From: Mycolicibacterium pyrenivorans
GTDB taxonomy: Bacteria; Actinomycetota; Actinomycetes; Mycobacteriales; Mycobacteriaceae
DNA: 52,184 nt
Reading direction: 5' to 3'
Assembly (NCBI RefSeq): GCF_025821625.1
Contig: NZ_JACKSH010000075.1
Span: 1-52,184, forward strand
In this document: piece after piece, positions 25,543-32,683 of the stretch
How the letters are laid out: each line of letters opens with the position of its first letter
How positions within the stretch are numbered: the first letter of the stretch is position 1
Translations under genes and position numbers: made by a program
Notes under the pieces: model-generated
The model's database searches: none
Told to the model about the DNA's origin: nothing
The model's input: only the letters and a program-made list of their open reading frames with translations

Positions 25543-26901
25543 TCACATGATCCGGTCGATGACGAGCGGCCGGGTGGTAGGCGGTTCGGCACCGACGCTC
25601 CACCCGCCGTCGAGCTCCCCCAACGCAGGCGCGAACCGGTCCGGGGTGTCGGTGTAGAGCGTGAACAGCGGCTCGCCGGCGGCGACGGGTTCACCGGGCC
25701 TGCGGTGGATGCGCATCCCGGCGCCGAACTGCACGCGCTGGCCCGGTTCGGAGCGGCCAGCCCCGAGCCGCCACACCGCCAGCCCCACCGCCATCGCGTC
25801 GATGTCACCCATCGTGCCACCGCCGGGCGCCGTCACGGTCTCCTTGTGCGCACCGAGGGGTAACGCCTCGGCCGTCAGCGACCCCACATCCCCGCCCTGG
25901 GCGGCCACCAGCTCGCGGAACCGGTCCATCGCCGACCCGTCACGCAACGTCTGCGCCGGGTCCACCCCGTCGATCCCCGCAGCGTCGAGCATCTCGCGCG
26001 CCAACGCCAGCGTCAGCTCCACCACGTCCTCGGGACCGCCGCCCTCGAGAACCTCCAGCGACTCCACGACCTCCACGGCATTGCCGACGGTCCGGCCCAG
26101 CGGCACGCTCATATCGGTGAGCAGCGCGCGGGTGAGCAGCCCGTGCTCGGTCCCCAGATCGACCATGGTGCGCGCCAGCTCCCGCGACTCCGCCTCGGTG
26201 GCCAGGAAGGCACCCGAACCGACCTTGCAGTCCAACACGAGCGCGCGGGTCCCCTCGGCGATCTTCTTGCTCATCACCGAGCTGGCGATCAGCGGCAGCG
26301 ACTCGGTGGTGCCGGTGACGTCCCGCAGCGCGTAGATCTTGCGGTCGGCGGGGGCCAGCTCCCCTGCGGCGAAGATCGCCGCCCCGATGTCGCAGAGTTG
26401 TTGGCGGATCTGGGTTTTGGTGATCTCAGCGGTGAAACCGGGGATGGACTCCAGCTTGTCCAGGGTGCCGCCGGTGTGACCGAGGCCCCGTCCGGCGGCC
26501 TGGGGCACCGCGCCGCCGCAGGCCATCACGACGGGCACCAACGGGATCGTGATCTTGTCGCCGACGCCGCCGGTGGAGTGCTTGTCGACCAGCGCCAGCG
26601 GCGCGCCGTCGCGGCGCAGATCCGTGAAGTCGAGCCGCTCCCCCGAATCGATCATCGCGGCCGTCCACCGGGCGATCTCGGCGGTGGTCATGCCGCGCAG
26701 GAAGATCGCCATCAGCAGCGCCGACATCTGCGCGTCGGCGACCCGGTCGTGGGTGTAGGCGTCGATCACCCAGTCGATGGCCTCGTTCGACAGGACGCCG
26801 CCGTCGCGTTTGACCCGGATGACGGACGGAGCATCGAGATGCGACATCGGGCGCGGAGCATCGAGATGCGACATCGGGCGCGGCGCATCGAAGGACGTCA
26901 C
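25543..26901 (-). CDS. deoA: Thymidine phosphorylase
   Basis: A 452-residue pyrimidine nucleoside phosphorylase. The phosphate- and base-binding motifs KHSTGGVGDKI and GRGLGHTGGTLDKLESI are intact, and the C-terminal domain is complete. It cleaves thymidine and deoxyuridine to the base and deoxyribose-1-phosphate. The GTG start overlaps the cdd stop (GTGA), so translation is coupled. Relative to typical mycobacterial DeoA, an extra N-terminal stretch contains two APRPMSHLD repeats plus part of a third, encoded by a 27-bp tandem repeat at 26829-26882. The repeat makes a slightly longer N-terminus but does not touch the active site. The start could instead be the internal ATG in the repeat. Confidence 0.93.
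   Translation of the reverse strand: MTSFDAPRPMSHLDAPRPMSHLDAPSVIRVKRDGGVLSNEAIDWVIDAYTHDRVADAQMSALLMAIFLRGMTTAEIARWTAAMIDSGERLDFTDLRRDGAPLALVDKHSTGGVGDKITIPLVPVVMACGGAVPQAAGRGLGHTGGTLDKLESIPGFTAEITKTQIRQQLCDIGAAIFAAGELAPADRKIYALRDVTGTTESLPLIASSVMSKKIAEGTRALVLDCKVGSGAFLATEAESRELARTMVDLGTEHGLLTRALLTDMSVPLGRTVGNAVEVVESLEVLEGGGPEDVVELTLALAREMLDAAGIDGVDPAQTLRDGSAMDRFRELVAAQGGDVGSLTAEALPLGAHKETVTAPGGGTMGDIDAMAVGLAVWRLGAGRSEPGQRVQFGAGMRIHRRPGEPVAAGEPLFTLYTDTPDRFAPALGELDGGWSVGAEPPTTRPLVIDRIM
26829..26882 (-). repeat. 27-bp tandem repeat in the deoA 5' end
   Basis: Two identical 27-bp units (26829-26855 and 26856-26882), followed by a partial third unit with a mismatch. It is in frame, so each unit adds nine residues (APRPMSHLD). 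Each unit also carries an in-frame ATG, giving several possible starts for deoA. Slipped-strand expansion or contraction would change the number of starts. Confidence 0.9.
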
Positions 26902-27302
26902 CGCTGCACCCGGGCCAGATCGTCGGGCCCGAACGCGTCGGGAAGCAGTTCGGCGAGCTTGCGGGGGCCGTGCGGATGGTCGACGAGCATGTCGGGTCCG
27001 CCGTGCTCGTAGAGCACCTGCCTGCACCGTCCGCACGGCATCAAGATGTTGCCCGCGCCGTCCACACAGGACAGTGCGACCAGGCGTCCGCCGCCGCTGG
27101 AACGTAGTGCGCAGACCACAGAACACTCGGCACAGAGACCAAGGCCATATGAGACATTCTCCACATTGCAGCCGACCACCGTTCGGTGATCGTCCACCAG
27201 CGCGGCGGCGCCCACCGGGAAGCCCGAATAGGGGGCGTAGGCCCCCGCCGACACCTCGATAGCCTTGTCCCGCAAGGCTTTCCAATCAATGTCCGTGGTC
27301 AT
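26898..27302 (-). CDS. cdd: Cytidine deaminase
   Basis: A 134-residue cytidine deaminase. The zinc and catalytic motif CAE (in LCAECSVV) and PCGRC are present, together with the substrate block NVENVSYGLGLC. It deaminates cytidine and deoxycytidine to uridine and deoxyuridine. The ATG at 27302 follows GGAGGGG; the longer frame is unlikely. It is the first gene of the salvage operon and is divergent from sdhC, with about 250 bases between them. Confidence 0.95.
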   Translation of the reverse strand: MTTDIDWKALRDKAIEVSAGAYAPYSGFPVGAAALVDDHRTVVGCNVENVSYGLGLCAECSVVCALRSSGGGRLVALSCVDGAGNILMPCGRCRQVLYEHGGPDMLVDHPHGPRKLAELLPDAFGPDDLARVQR

Positions 27303-27449
27303 CGTCACCCCTCCGCCCACACTTCTGAATGCATTCCGAAACCCCGTCCGCCGCGCACACCCGCCGCATAGGTCAACCTAACTACGCCCGCTGAGCGCCG
27401 TGATCGGCTTCACGGTAGTTCGATTAGGCGTAGAAGTGGGTTTAGAGTC

Positions 27450-27551
27450 GCCCCGAGGTTTGGGGCAGCGGTCCAGGGAAGCCCCCGCTGGGATGCCCGA
27501 TGGGAGCCTGAGGGACCCCGCCCCGAGCGTCCACCGATGGCGTTGGAGGCC
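27450..27551 (+). promoter_or_regulatory. Structured leader before sdhC (inferred)
   Basis: Three short GC-rich hairpins lie in the last 105 bases before sdhC: GCCCC/GGGGC (27450-27466), CAGCGG/CCGCTG (27466-27490) and CCC-GAT-GGG near 27500. The region is GC-rich throughout, so some pairing is expected by chance. A conserved leader is possible, but no known riboswitch pattern was recognised. The rest of the 27303-27449 gap contains a short palindrome TAGGTCAACCTA (27369-27380) and no gene. Confidence 0.3.
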
Positions 27552-27553
27552 AG

Positions 27554-27991
27554 ATGAGTACTCAGACACCGAGTCTGACAGCGGGGAGCGAGGACGTGCC
27601 CGCTCCGCGCGCGAAACCGCGGAGGCGCACCCTCTACCGCGGCGATCCGGGCATGTGGTCGTGGGTGCTCCACCGCATCACCGGCGCCACCATCTTCTTC
27701 TTCCTGTTCGTGCACGTGCTCGACACCGCGCTGGTGCGGGTCAGCCCGCAGGCCTACAACGAGATCATCGAGACCTACAAGACCCCCCTCATCGGGTTGA
27801 TGGAGATCGGACTGGTCGCCGCGGTGCTCTACCACGCCCTCAACGGGGTGCGCGTCATCCTGATCGACTTCTGGCAGCACGGACCGAAGTACCAGAAGTT
27901 GATGCTGTGGGTCGTCGCGGGCATCTGGCTCACCGTCTTCATCGGTTCCCTGGGGGTCATCGGCATGCACATGGCGGAGCGGTTCCTGTGA
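27554..27991 (+). CDS. sdhC: Succinate dehydrogenase cytochrome b subunit
   Basis: A 145-residue membrane anchor subunit with three hydrophobic helices. The first carries a HRITGATIFFFLFVHVLD stretch whose His residues are candidate heme ligands. It anchors the dehydrogenase in the membrane and forms the quinone site with SdhD. It starts with ATG behind TTGGAGG and overlaps sdhD by four bases. It opens the sdhCDAB operon (Sdh2-type, by order and recalled homology). Confidence 0.93.
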   Translation: MSTQTPSLTAGSEDVPAPRAKPRRRTLYRGDPGMWSWVLHRITGATIFFFLFVHVLDTALVRVSPQAYNEIIETYKTPLIGLMEIGLVAAVLYHALNGVRVILIDFWQHGPKYQKLMLWVVAGIWLTVFIGSLGVIGMHMAERFL

Positions 27992-28488
27992 GCGCGGCGG
28001 AGCATTCACCGGGCCGGGGCGAGAACCCCTACGACCACATCGGCGACCGCGGCGGCCCCGCCCCGGTGTTGCAGCGCAGCTTCGACCGGCCCGCGGGCCT
28101 GGACAACCCGCGTGCGCCGCGCCGCGCCGGGGGGATGCCCAACTTCGAGAAGTACACCTGGCTGTTCATGCGGTTCTCGGGCATCGTCCTGATTTTTCTG
28201 GCGCTTGGGCACCTGTTCATCATGTTGTTGTGGGACGACGGTGTGTACCGCATCGACTTCAACTACGTGGCCGAGCGCTGGTCGTCGCCGTTCTGGCAGA
28301 CCTGGGACCTGCTGCTGCTGTGGCTGGCACAACTGCACGGCGGCAACGGGATGCGCACGATCATCGCCGACTACAGCCGCAAGGACTCCACCAGGTTCTG
28401 GCTCAACACCTTGCTGGTGGTGTCGATGGCGTTCACGCTGGTGCTGGGCACCTACGTGTTGCTGACCTTCGACGCGACCATCTCGTGA
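27988..28488 (+). CDS. sdhD: Succinate dehydrogenase hydrophobic anchor
   Basis: A 166-residue anchor subunit with a long Pro/Arg-rich N-terminal extension (about 50 residues) followed by three membrane helices (about 55-80, 100-120 and 140-165). GHLFIMLLWDDGVYRIDFNYV contains a probable heme ligand His. The GTG start overlaps the sdhC stop (GTGA), so the two anchors are translated together. The longer ORF in this frame starting at 27400 is not used. Confidence 0.9.
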   Translation: MSAAEHSPGRGENPYDHIGDRGGPAPVLQRSFDRPAGLDNPRAPRRAGGMPNFEKYTWLFMRFSGIVLIFLALGHLFIMLLWDDGVYRIDFNYVAERWSSPFWQTWDLLLLWLAQLHGGNGMRTIIADYSRKDSTRFWLNTLLVVSMAFTLVLGTYVLLTFDATIS

Positions 28489-28504
28489 TCTACAGGGAGC
28501 TCCG

Positions 28505-30259
28505 ATGATTCAGGAACATCGCTACGACGTCGTCATCGTCGGCGCGGGCGGGGCAGGCATGCGCGCGGCCGTGGAAGCGGGACCGCGAGCGCGCACCGCG
28601 GTGCTGACCAAGCTGTACCCCACACGTAGTCACACCGGCGCGGCTCAGGGCGGCATGTGCGCGGCGCTGGCCAACGTCGAAGAGGACAACTGGGAGTGGC
28701 ACACCTTCGACACCGTCAAGGGCGGCGACTACCTCGCCGACCAGGACGCCGTCGAGATCATGGCCAAGGAGGCCATCGACGCGGTGCTCGACCTCGAGAA
28801 GATGGGGATGCCGTTCAACCGCACCCCCGAGGGCCGCATCGACCAGCGCCGGTTCGGCGGGCACACCCGCGACCACGGCAAGGCCCCGGTGCGCAGGGCG
28901 TGCTATGCCGCCGACCGCACCGGCCACATGATCCTGCAGACGCTCTATCAGAACTGCGTCAAGCACGACGTCGAGTTCTTCAACGAGTTCTACGCCCTCG
29001 ACATCACGTTGACGGAGACCCCGTCGGGCCCGGCGGCCACCGGCGTCGTCGCCTACGAACTCGCGACGGGCGATATCCACGTGTTCCACGCCAAGTCGAT
29101 CGTGTTCGCCACCGGCGGTTCCGGCCGGATGTACAAGACCACCTCCAATGCCCACACCCTGACCGGCGACGGGCTGGGCATCATCTTCCGCAAGGGACTT
29201 CCCTTGGAGGACATGGAGTTCCACCAGTTCCACCCGACAGGTCTTGCGGGCCTTGGCATCCTGATCTCCGAGGCGGTGCGCGGCGAGGGTGGCCGACTGC
29301 TCAACGGCGACGGCGAACGGTTCATGGAGCGGTACGCGCCGACGATCGTCGACCTGGCACCGCGCGACATCGTGGCCCGCTCGATGGTGCTCGAGGTGCT
29401 CGAGGGCCGCGGCGCCGGGCCGAACAAGGACTACGTCTACATCGACGTGCGCCACCTCGGCGAGGACGTCCTCGAGGCCAAGCTGCCCGACATCACCGAG
29501 TTCGCCCGCACCTACCTGGGTGTGGATCCGGTGAAGGAACTCGTCCCGGTGTACCCGACGTGTCACTACGTGATGGGCGGCATCCCGACGACGGTCAACG
29601 GTCAAGTGCTGTCGGACAATACGACGATCATCCCCGGCCTGTACGCCGCCGGCGAGTGTGCGTGCGTGTCCGTGCACGGCGCCAACCGGCTGGGCACCAA
29701 CTCGCTGCTCGACATCAACGTGTTCGGCCGCCGCGCCGGCATCGCCGCCGCCAATTACGCGCTGGGACACGACTTCGTGGACCTGCCCGAGGCGCCGGCG
29801 TCGATGGTCGTCGGCTGGGTCGGCGACATCCTGTCGGACAACGGCAACGAGCGCGTCGCCGACATCCGTGGTGCGCTGCAGCAGTCGATAGACAACAACG
29901 CCGCGGTGTTCCGCACCGAGGAGACCCTCAAGCAGGCGTTGACCGACATCCATGCGCTGAAGGAGCGGTACTCGCGGATCACGGTGCAGGACAAGGGCAA
30001 GCGCTACAACAGCGATTTGCTCGAGGCCATCGAGCTGGGATTCCTGCTCGAGCTCGCCGAGGTCACGGTCGTCGGGGCGTTGAACCGCAAGGAGTCCCGC
30101 GGCGGGCACGCCCGCGAGGACTACCCCAACCGCGACGACACCAACTACATGCGCCACACCATGGCGTACAAGGAAGGTTCGGACCTTCTGAGTGACATTC
30201 GGTTGGACTACAAACCCGTCGTCCAGACGCGGTACGAGCCGATGGAACGGAAGTACTGA
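28505..30259 (+). CDS. sdhA: Succinate dehydrogenase flavoprotein
   Basis: A 584-residue flavoprotein subunit. The FAD-binding GAGGAGMRAA is at the N-terminus, the covalent-FAD His is in TRSHTGAAQGG, and the substrate-site blocks HPTG and the RRFGGHTRDHGK loop are present. It oxidises succinate to fumarate, feeding electrons to the iron-sulfur subunit and menaquinone. The family length and all motifs are complete. It is followed by a 10-codon inter-cistronic ORF. Confidence 0.97.
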   Translation: MIQEHRYDVVIVGAGGAGMRAAVEAGPRARTAVLTKLYPTRSHTGAAQGGMCAALANVEEDNWEWHTFDTVKGGDYLADQDAVEIMAKEAIDAVLDLEKMGMPFNRTPEGRIDQRRFGGHTRDHGKAPVRRACYAADRTGHMILQTLYQNCVKHDVEFFNEFYALDITLTETPSGPAATGVVAYELATGDIHVFHAKSIVFATGGSGRMYKTTSNAHTLTGDGLGIIFRKGLPLEDMEFHQFHPTGLAGLGILISEAVRGEGGRLLNGDGERFMERYAPTIVDLAPRDIVARSMVLEVLEGRGAGPNKDYVYIDVRHLGEDVLEAKLPDITEFARTYLGVDPVKELVPVYPTCHYVMGGIPTTVNGQVLSDNTTIIPGLYAAGECACVSVHGANRLGTNSLLDINVFGRRAGIAAANYALGHDFVDLPEAPASMVVGWVGDILSDNGNERVADIRGALQQSIDNNAAVFRTEETLKQALTDIHALKERYSRITVQDKGKRYNSDLLEAIELGFLLELAEVTVVGALNRKESRGGHAREDYPNRDDTNYMRHTMAYKEGSDLLSDIRLDYKPVVQTRYEPMERKY

Positions 30260-30261
30260 CG

Positions 30262-30294
30262 ATGAGCGCTTGCGCGAAGAGTGAGGACCGATGA
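30262..30294 (+). other. 10-codon inter-cistronic ORF between sdhA and sdhB
   Basis: An ATG two bases after the sdhA stop opens a 10-codon frame that ends in TGA overlapping the sdhB ATG (ATGA). The eight-base start context ATGAGCGC occurs both here and at the sdhB start. This resembles the way MIRU-type elements in mycobacterial operons bridge neighbouring cistrons, but no MIRU consensus was matched. It may help couple translation of sdhB. Real translation is not shown. Confidence 0.4.
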
Positions 30295-31061
30295 GCGCAC
30301 CGACACTGGAAAAGGCCGACCTGCCCCCCGTGCCCGAGGGCGCGGTGATGGTGACGCTGAAGATCGCCCGGTTCAACCCGGAGGACCCCGACGCCGCAGG
30401 CTGGCAGAGCTTCCGGGTTCCGTGCCTGCCGAGCGACCGGCTGCTGAACCTGCTGCACTACGTCAAGTGGTACCTCGACGGCACCCTGACGTTCCGGCGG
30501 TCGTGCGCACACGGCGTGTGCGGATCCGACGCGATGCGCATCAACGGCGTCAACCGGCTGGCCTGCAAGGTGCTGATGCGCGACATGCTGCCCAAGAAGG
30601 CCGGCAAGCAGCTCACCATCACGATCGAGCCCATCCGCGGCCTGCCCGTGGAGAAGGACCTGGTCGTCGACATGGAGCCATTCTTCGACGCGTTCCGCGC
30701 GATCAAGCCCTACCTGATCACGTCCGGCAACCAGCCGACCCGCGAGCGCATCCAGAGCCAGACCGACCGCGCCCGCTACGACGACACCACCAAATGCATC
30801 CTGTGCGCCTGCTGCACCACCAGCTGCCCGGTGTACTGGAGCGAAGGCTCGTATTTCGGGCCCGCGGCGATCGTCAACGCCCACCGGTTCATCTTCGACA
30901 GCCGCGACGAGGGGGCCGCCGAGCGGCTGGACATCCTCAACGACGTCGACGGCGTGTGGCGCTGCCGGACCACGTTCAACTGCACCGAGTCCTGCCCGCG
31001 TGGCATCCAGGTGACCAAGGCCATCCAGGAGGTCAAGCGCGCGTTGATGTTCGCGCGCTGA
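30291..31061 (+). CDS. sdhB: Succinate dehydrogenase iron-sulfur subunit
   Basis: A 256-residue subunit. The 2Fe-2S ligands are in RRSCAHGVCGSDAM with a further Cys in LACKVL; the [4Fe-4S] and [3Fe-4S] ligands are in CILCACCTTSCPVYW and CTESCPRG. It carries electrons from FADH2 to the quinone at the anchor. The sequence is complete, and the gene is followed by a strong hairpin. Together with sdhCDA it forms complex II. Confidence 0.96.
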   Translation: MSAPTLEKADLPPVPEGAVMVTLKIARFNPEDPDAAGWQSFRVPCLPSDRLLNLLHYVKWYLDGTLTFRRSCAHGVCGSDAMRINGVNRLACKVLMRDMLPKKAGKQLTITIEPIRGLPVEKDLVVDMEPFFDAFRAIKPYLITSGNQPTRERIQSQTDRARYDDTTKCILCACCTTSCPVYWSEGSYFGPAAIVNAHRFIFDSRDEGAAERLDILNDVDGVWRCRTTFNCTESCPRGIQVTKAIQEVKRALMFAR

Positions 31062-31077
31062 CCCTCGCCGGACCCGC

Positions 31078-31126
31078 GATTTCGGTGTCGCCGGTCAACC
31101 TGTTGTTGACTGACGACACCGAAATC
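31078..31126 (+). terminator. Bidirectional hairpin terminator after sdhB
   Basis: Perfect 13-bp arms (GATTTCGGTGTCG and its complement at 31114-31126), with an inner GTCAAC/GTTGAC 6-bp stem. It lies between the sdhB stop and the stop of the convergent hydrolase gene. No T-run follows. Its size and position fit an intrinsic terminator for both converging transcripts. Confidence 0.65.
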
Positions 31127-31135
31127 CCGAGGACG

Positions 31136-31999
31136 CTAGAGACGACGGGCCAGGAAGTCGCGGATGAGGTGGGCCACCTCCGCGCCCGCGGTCTCCAGTA
31201 GGAAGTGCCCGCCGTCGAGCAGGCGGATCTCCGCGCCGGCCGCGTCGTCGGCGAAGGCCCGCGCACCGTCGGGCCCGAAGATCGGGTCGTTCTCGCCCCA
31301 GACCGCCAGCACGGGAACCTCACTGGTGCGCAGGTAGTCGTGCAGGGCGGGGTAGAGCTTCGAGTTGGTGGCGTAATCGAGGAAGAGCGCGAGCTGGATC
31401 ACGTCGTTGCCCGGCCGCGAGATCAGCGCGAAGTCGTGGTGCCAGGTGTCGGGACTGACCAGGCTCTCGTCGGCCACGCCTTCCAGGTACTGCCAGCGGA
31501 TGGACTCCAGGCTCAGCGCGCCGCGCACGCCCTCCTCTGTCTGCGGGGTCTGCTCACGCTGGAAGGCCCACACCGTCGTCCAGAAGCTCTCGACGAAGCC
31601 GGCGTCGTAGCCGTTGCCGCTCTGGGTGATGATCGCGGTGATGGCCGCCGGATCACGCAACGCGAGGCGCCACCCCACTGGGGCACCGTAGTCCTGGACA
31701 TAGATCGCATACCGGGAAACGCCCAGCTGCTGCAGCAGCCCGGCGGTGACGTCGGCCAGCGCGTCGAAGGTGTAGTCGAACTCGTCGGCCGACGGCGCAT
31801 CGGAGTACCCGAAGCCGAGGAAGTCGGGCGCGATCACCCGGTACCGGTCCGACAGCTGCGGGATCAGGTTGCGGAACATGAAGGAGCTGGTGGGGAATCC
31901 GTGCAGCAGCACGATGGCTGGCGCATCGGCCGGGCCGGCCTCGCGGTAGAAGACGCGGCGCCCGGCCACGGTCGCATAGCGGTGGTGCACTTCGGTCAT
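31136..31999 (-). CDS. Alpha/beta hydrolase (epoxide hydrolase/haloalkane dehalogenase-like)
   Basis: A 287-residue alpha/beta hydrolase. The oxyanion-side motif HGFPTSS is followed by the nucleophile elbow VQDYGAPVGW, where the nucleophile is Asp rather than Ser, as in epoxide hydrolases and haloalkane dehalogenases. A WGENDP acid position and GGHFLLE catalytic His are present. It should hydrolyse an epoxide, halide or similar substrate; which one cannot be said. The ATG at 31999 is divergent from the CGNR regulator at 32086, and the first copy of the GTTAGTSAT repeat overlaps this start codon. That arrangement suggests direct control by the neighbour. Confidence 0.88.
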   Translation of the reverse strand: MTEVHHRYATVAGRRVFYREAGPADAPAIVLLHGFPTSSFMFRNLIPQLSDRYRVIAPDFLGFGYSDAPSADEFDYTFDALADVTAGLLQQLGVSRYAIYVQDYGAPVGWRLALRDPAAITAIITQSGNGYDAGFVESFWTTVWAFQREQTPQTEEGVRGALSLESIRWQYLEGVADESLVSPDTWHHDFALISRPGNDVIQLALFLDYATNSKLYPALHDYLRTSEVPVLAVWGENDPIFGPDGARAFADDAAGAEIRLLDGGHFLLETAGAEVAHLIRDFLARRL

Positions 32000-32087
32000 G
32001 ACTAACTCCTAAACGTTGTTTTTACGGTTAGTCATCATTGAACCCGGCGTACTGTAACCTGTCAATAGTTTTTTGGAGGTTAGTGAT
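31998..32087. promoter_or_regulatory. Three-copy GTTAGTSAT operator region
   Basis: ATGACTAAC (31998-32006) and GTTAGTCAT (32027-32035) are perfect 9-bp inverted copies. A third copy with one mismatch, GTTAGTGAT (32079-32087), overlaps the regulator's start. The first copy covers the hydrolase start codon. This fits a binding site for the CGNR regulator acting on both genes. Confidence 0.6.
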
Positions 32088-32601
32088 GGACGTGTACGCG
32101 ACGACCCCCGACGACGAGGCGTTCCTGCTGGATCTCCTCAACACCACGCCCGTCGTCGACGGCTCCCCGACCGACGTGCTCGCTGACCGTGCCGGCGCCA
32201 CCCGGTGGATGCGTGATCACGGCGTCCCCACGGGCGACGCGGAGTGGACGGCTCTGGTGCGGGTGCGCTCGGTGCTTCAGGCGATAACCCGCGGCGAGCA
32301 GTCACCGTCGGCGTTGCAGTCCCATCTCGACGGGGTGCGGCTCCGCCCGGCCGCCGACGATGACGGACTGCACTGGCAGCTGGAGCTCGACGGTGCGGCG
32401 GCCGGCGCCGCCAGGGCACTGCTCGCCTGGGACGGGCTGCGCCTCACCAGCCCGGGCCGGCTGCGCCCGTGCGCCAACACCGAATGCCGCTTGTTCCTGA
32501 TCGACCGCAGCAAGCCCAACACCGCGCGCTGGTGCTCGATGGCGACCTGCGGCAACCGGATGAAGGCGCGTCGGCACTACCACCGCACCCGCGCCGACTG
32601 A
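32086..32601 (+). CDS. CGNR zinc-finger transcriptional regulator
   Basis: A 171-residue protein with an N-terminal ABATE-type ligand-sensing region (start FLLDLLNT) and a C-terminal CGNR zinc finger. Cys ligands lie in PCANTECRLFLID and WCSMATCGNRMKARRHYHR, with the name-giving CGNR motif near the end. Such proteins are predicted DNA-binding regulators of neighbouring detoxification genes. ATG 32086 follows TTGGAGGT. It is divergent from the epoxide-hydrolase-like gene and shares its operator region, so autoregulation and control of the hydrolase are likely. The second hairpin repeat begins six bases after its stop. Confidence 0.88.
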   Translation: MDVYATTPDDEAFLLDLLNTTPVVDGSPTDVLADRAGATRWMRDHGVPTGDAEWTALVRVRSVLQAITRGEQSPSALQSHLDGVRLRPAADDDGLHWQLELDGAAAGAARALLAWDGLRLTSPGRLRPCANTECRLFLIDRSKPNTARWCSMATCGNRMKARRHYHRTRAD

Positions 32602-32606
32602 CCCCC

Positions 32607-32669
32607 CGCCGGAATTGCATTCCAGCAGGGCCGCTCTCGCATTTCGCCTGCTGGAATGCAATTCCGGCG
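32607..32669 (-). repeat. 63-bp hairpin repeat, copy 2
   Basis: Perfect 23-bp arms; extra C/G pairs extend the stem to 26 bp (32604-32672). The 17-nt loop carries TGCGAGA on the minus strand, so the element runs in the opposite direction to copy 1. It fills the convergent gap between the CGNR regulator and the glycosyltransferase. Here it could end both transcripts. Confidence 0.9.
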
Positions 32670-32683
32670 GGGAGACGAAGGGG

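Noticed and set aside
27369..27380. TAGGTCAACCTA as an IdeR iron box
   Set aside because: IdeR boxes have the AGGT/ACCT arms separated by about seven bases; here the spacing is two, so it does not fit.
27510..27530. GGGAC-containing sequence in the sdh leader as a DosR box
   Set aside because: Only the left half matches; the right half is C-rich without GTCCC or a palindrome.
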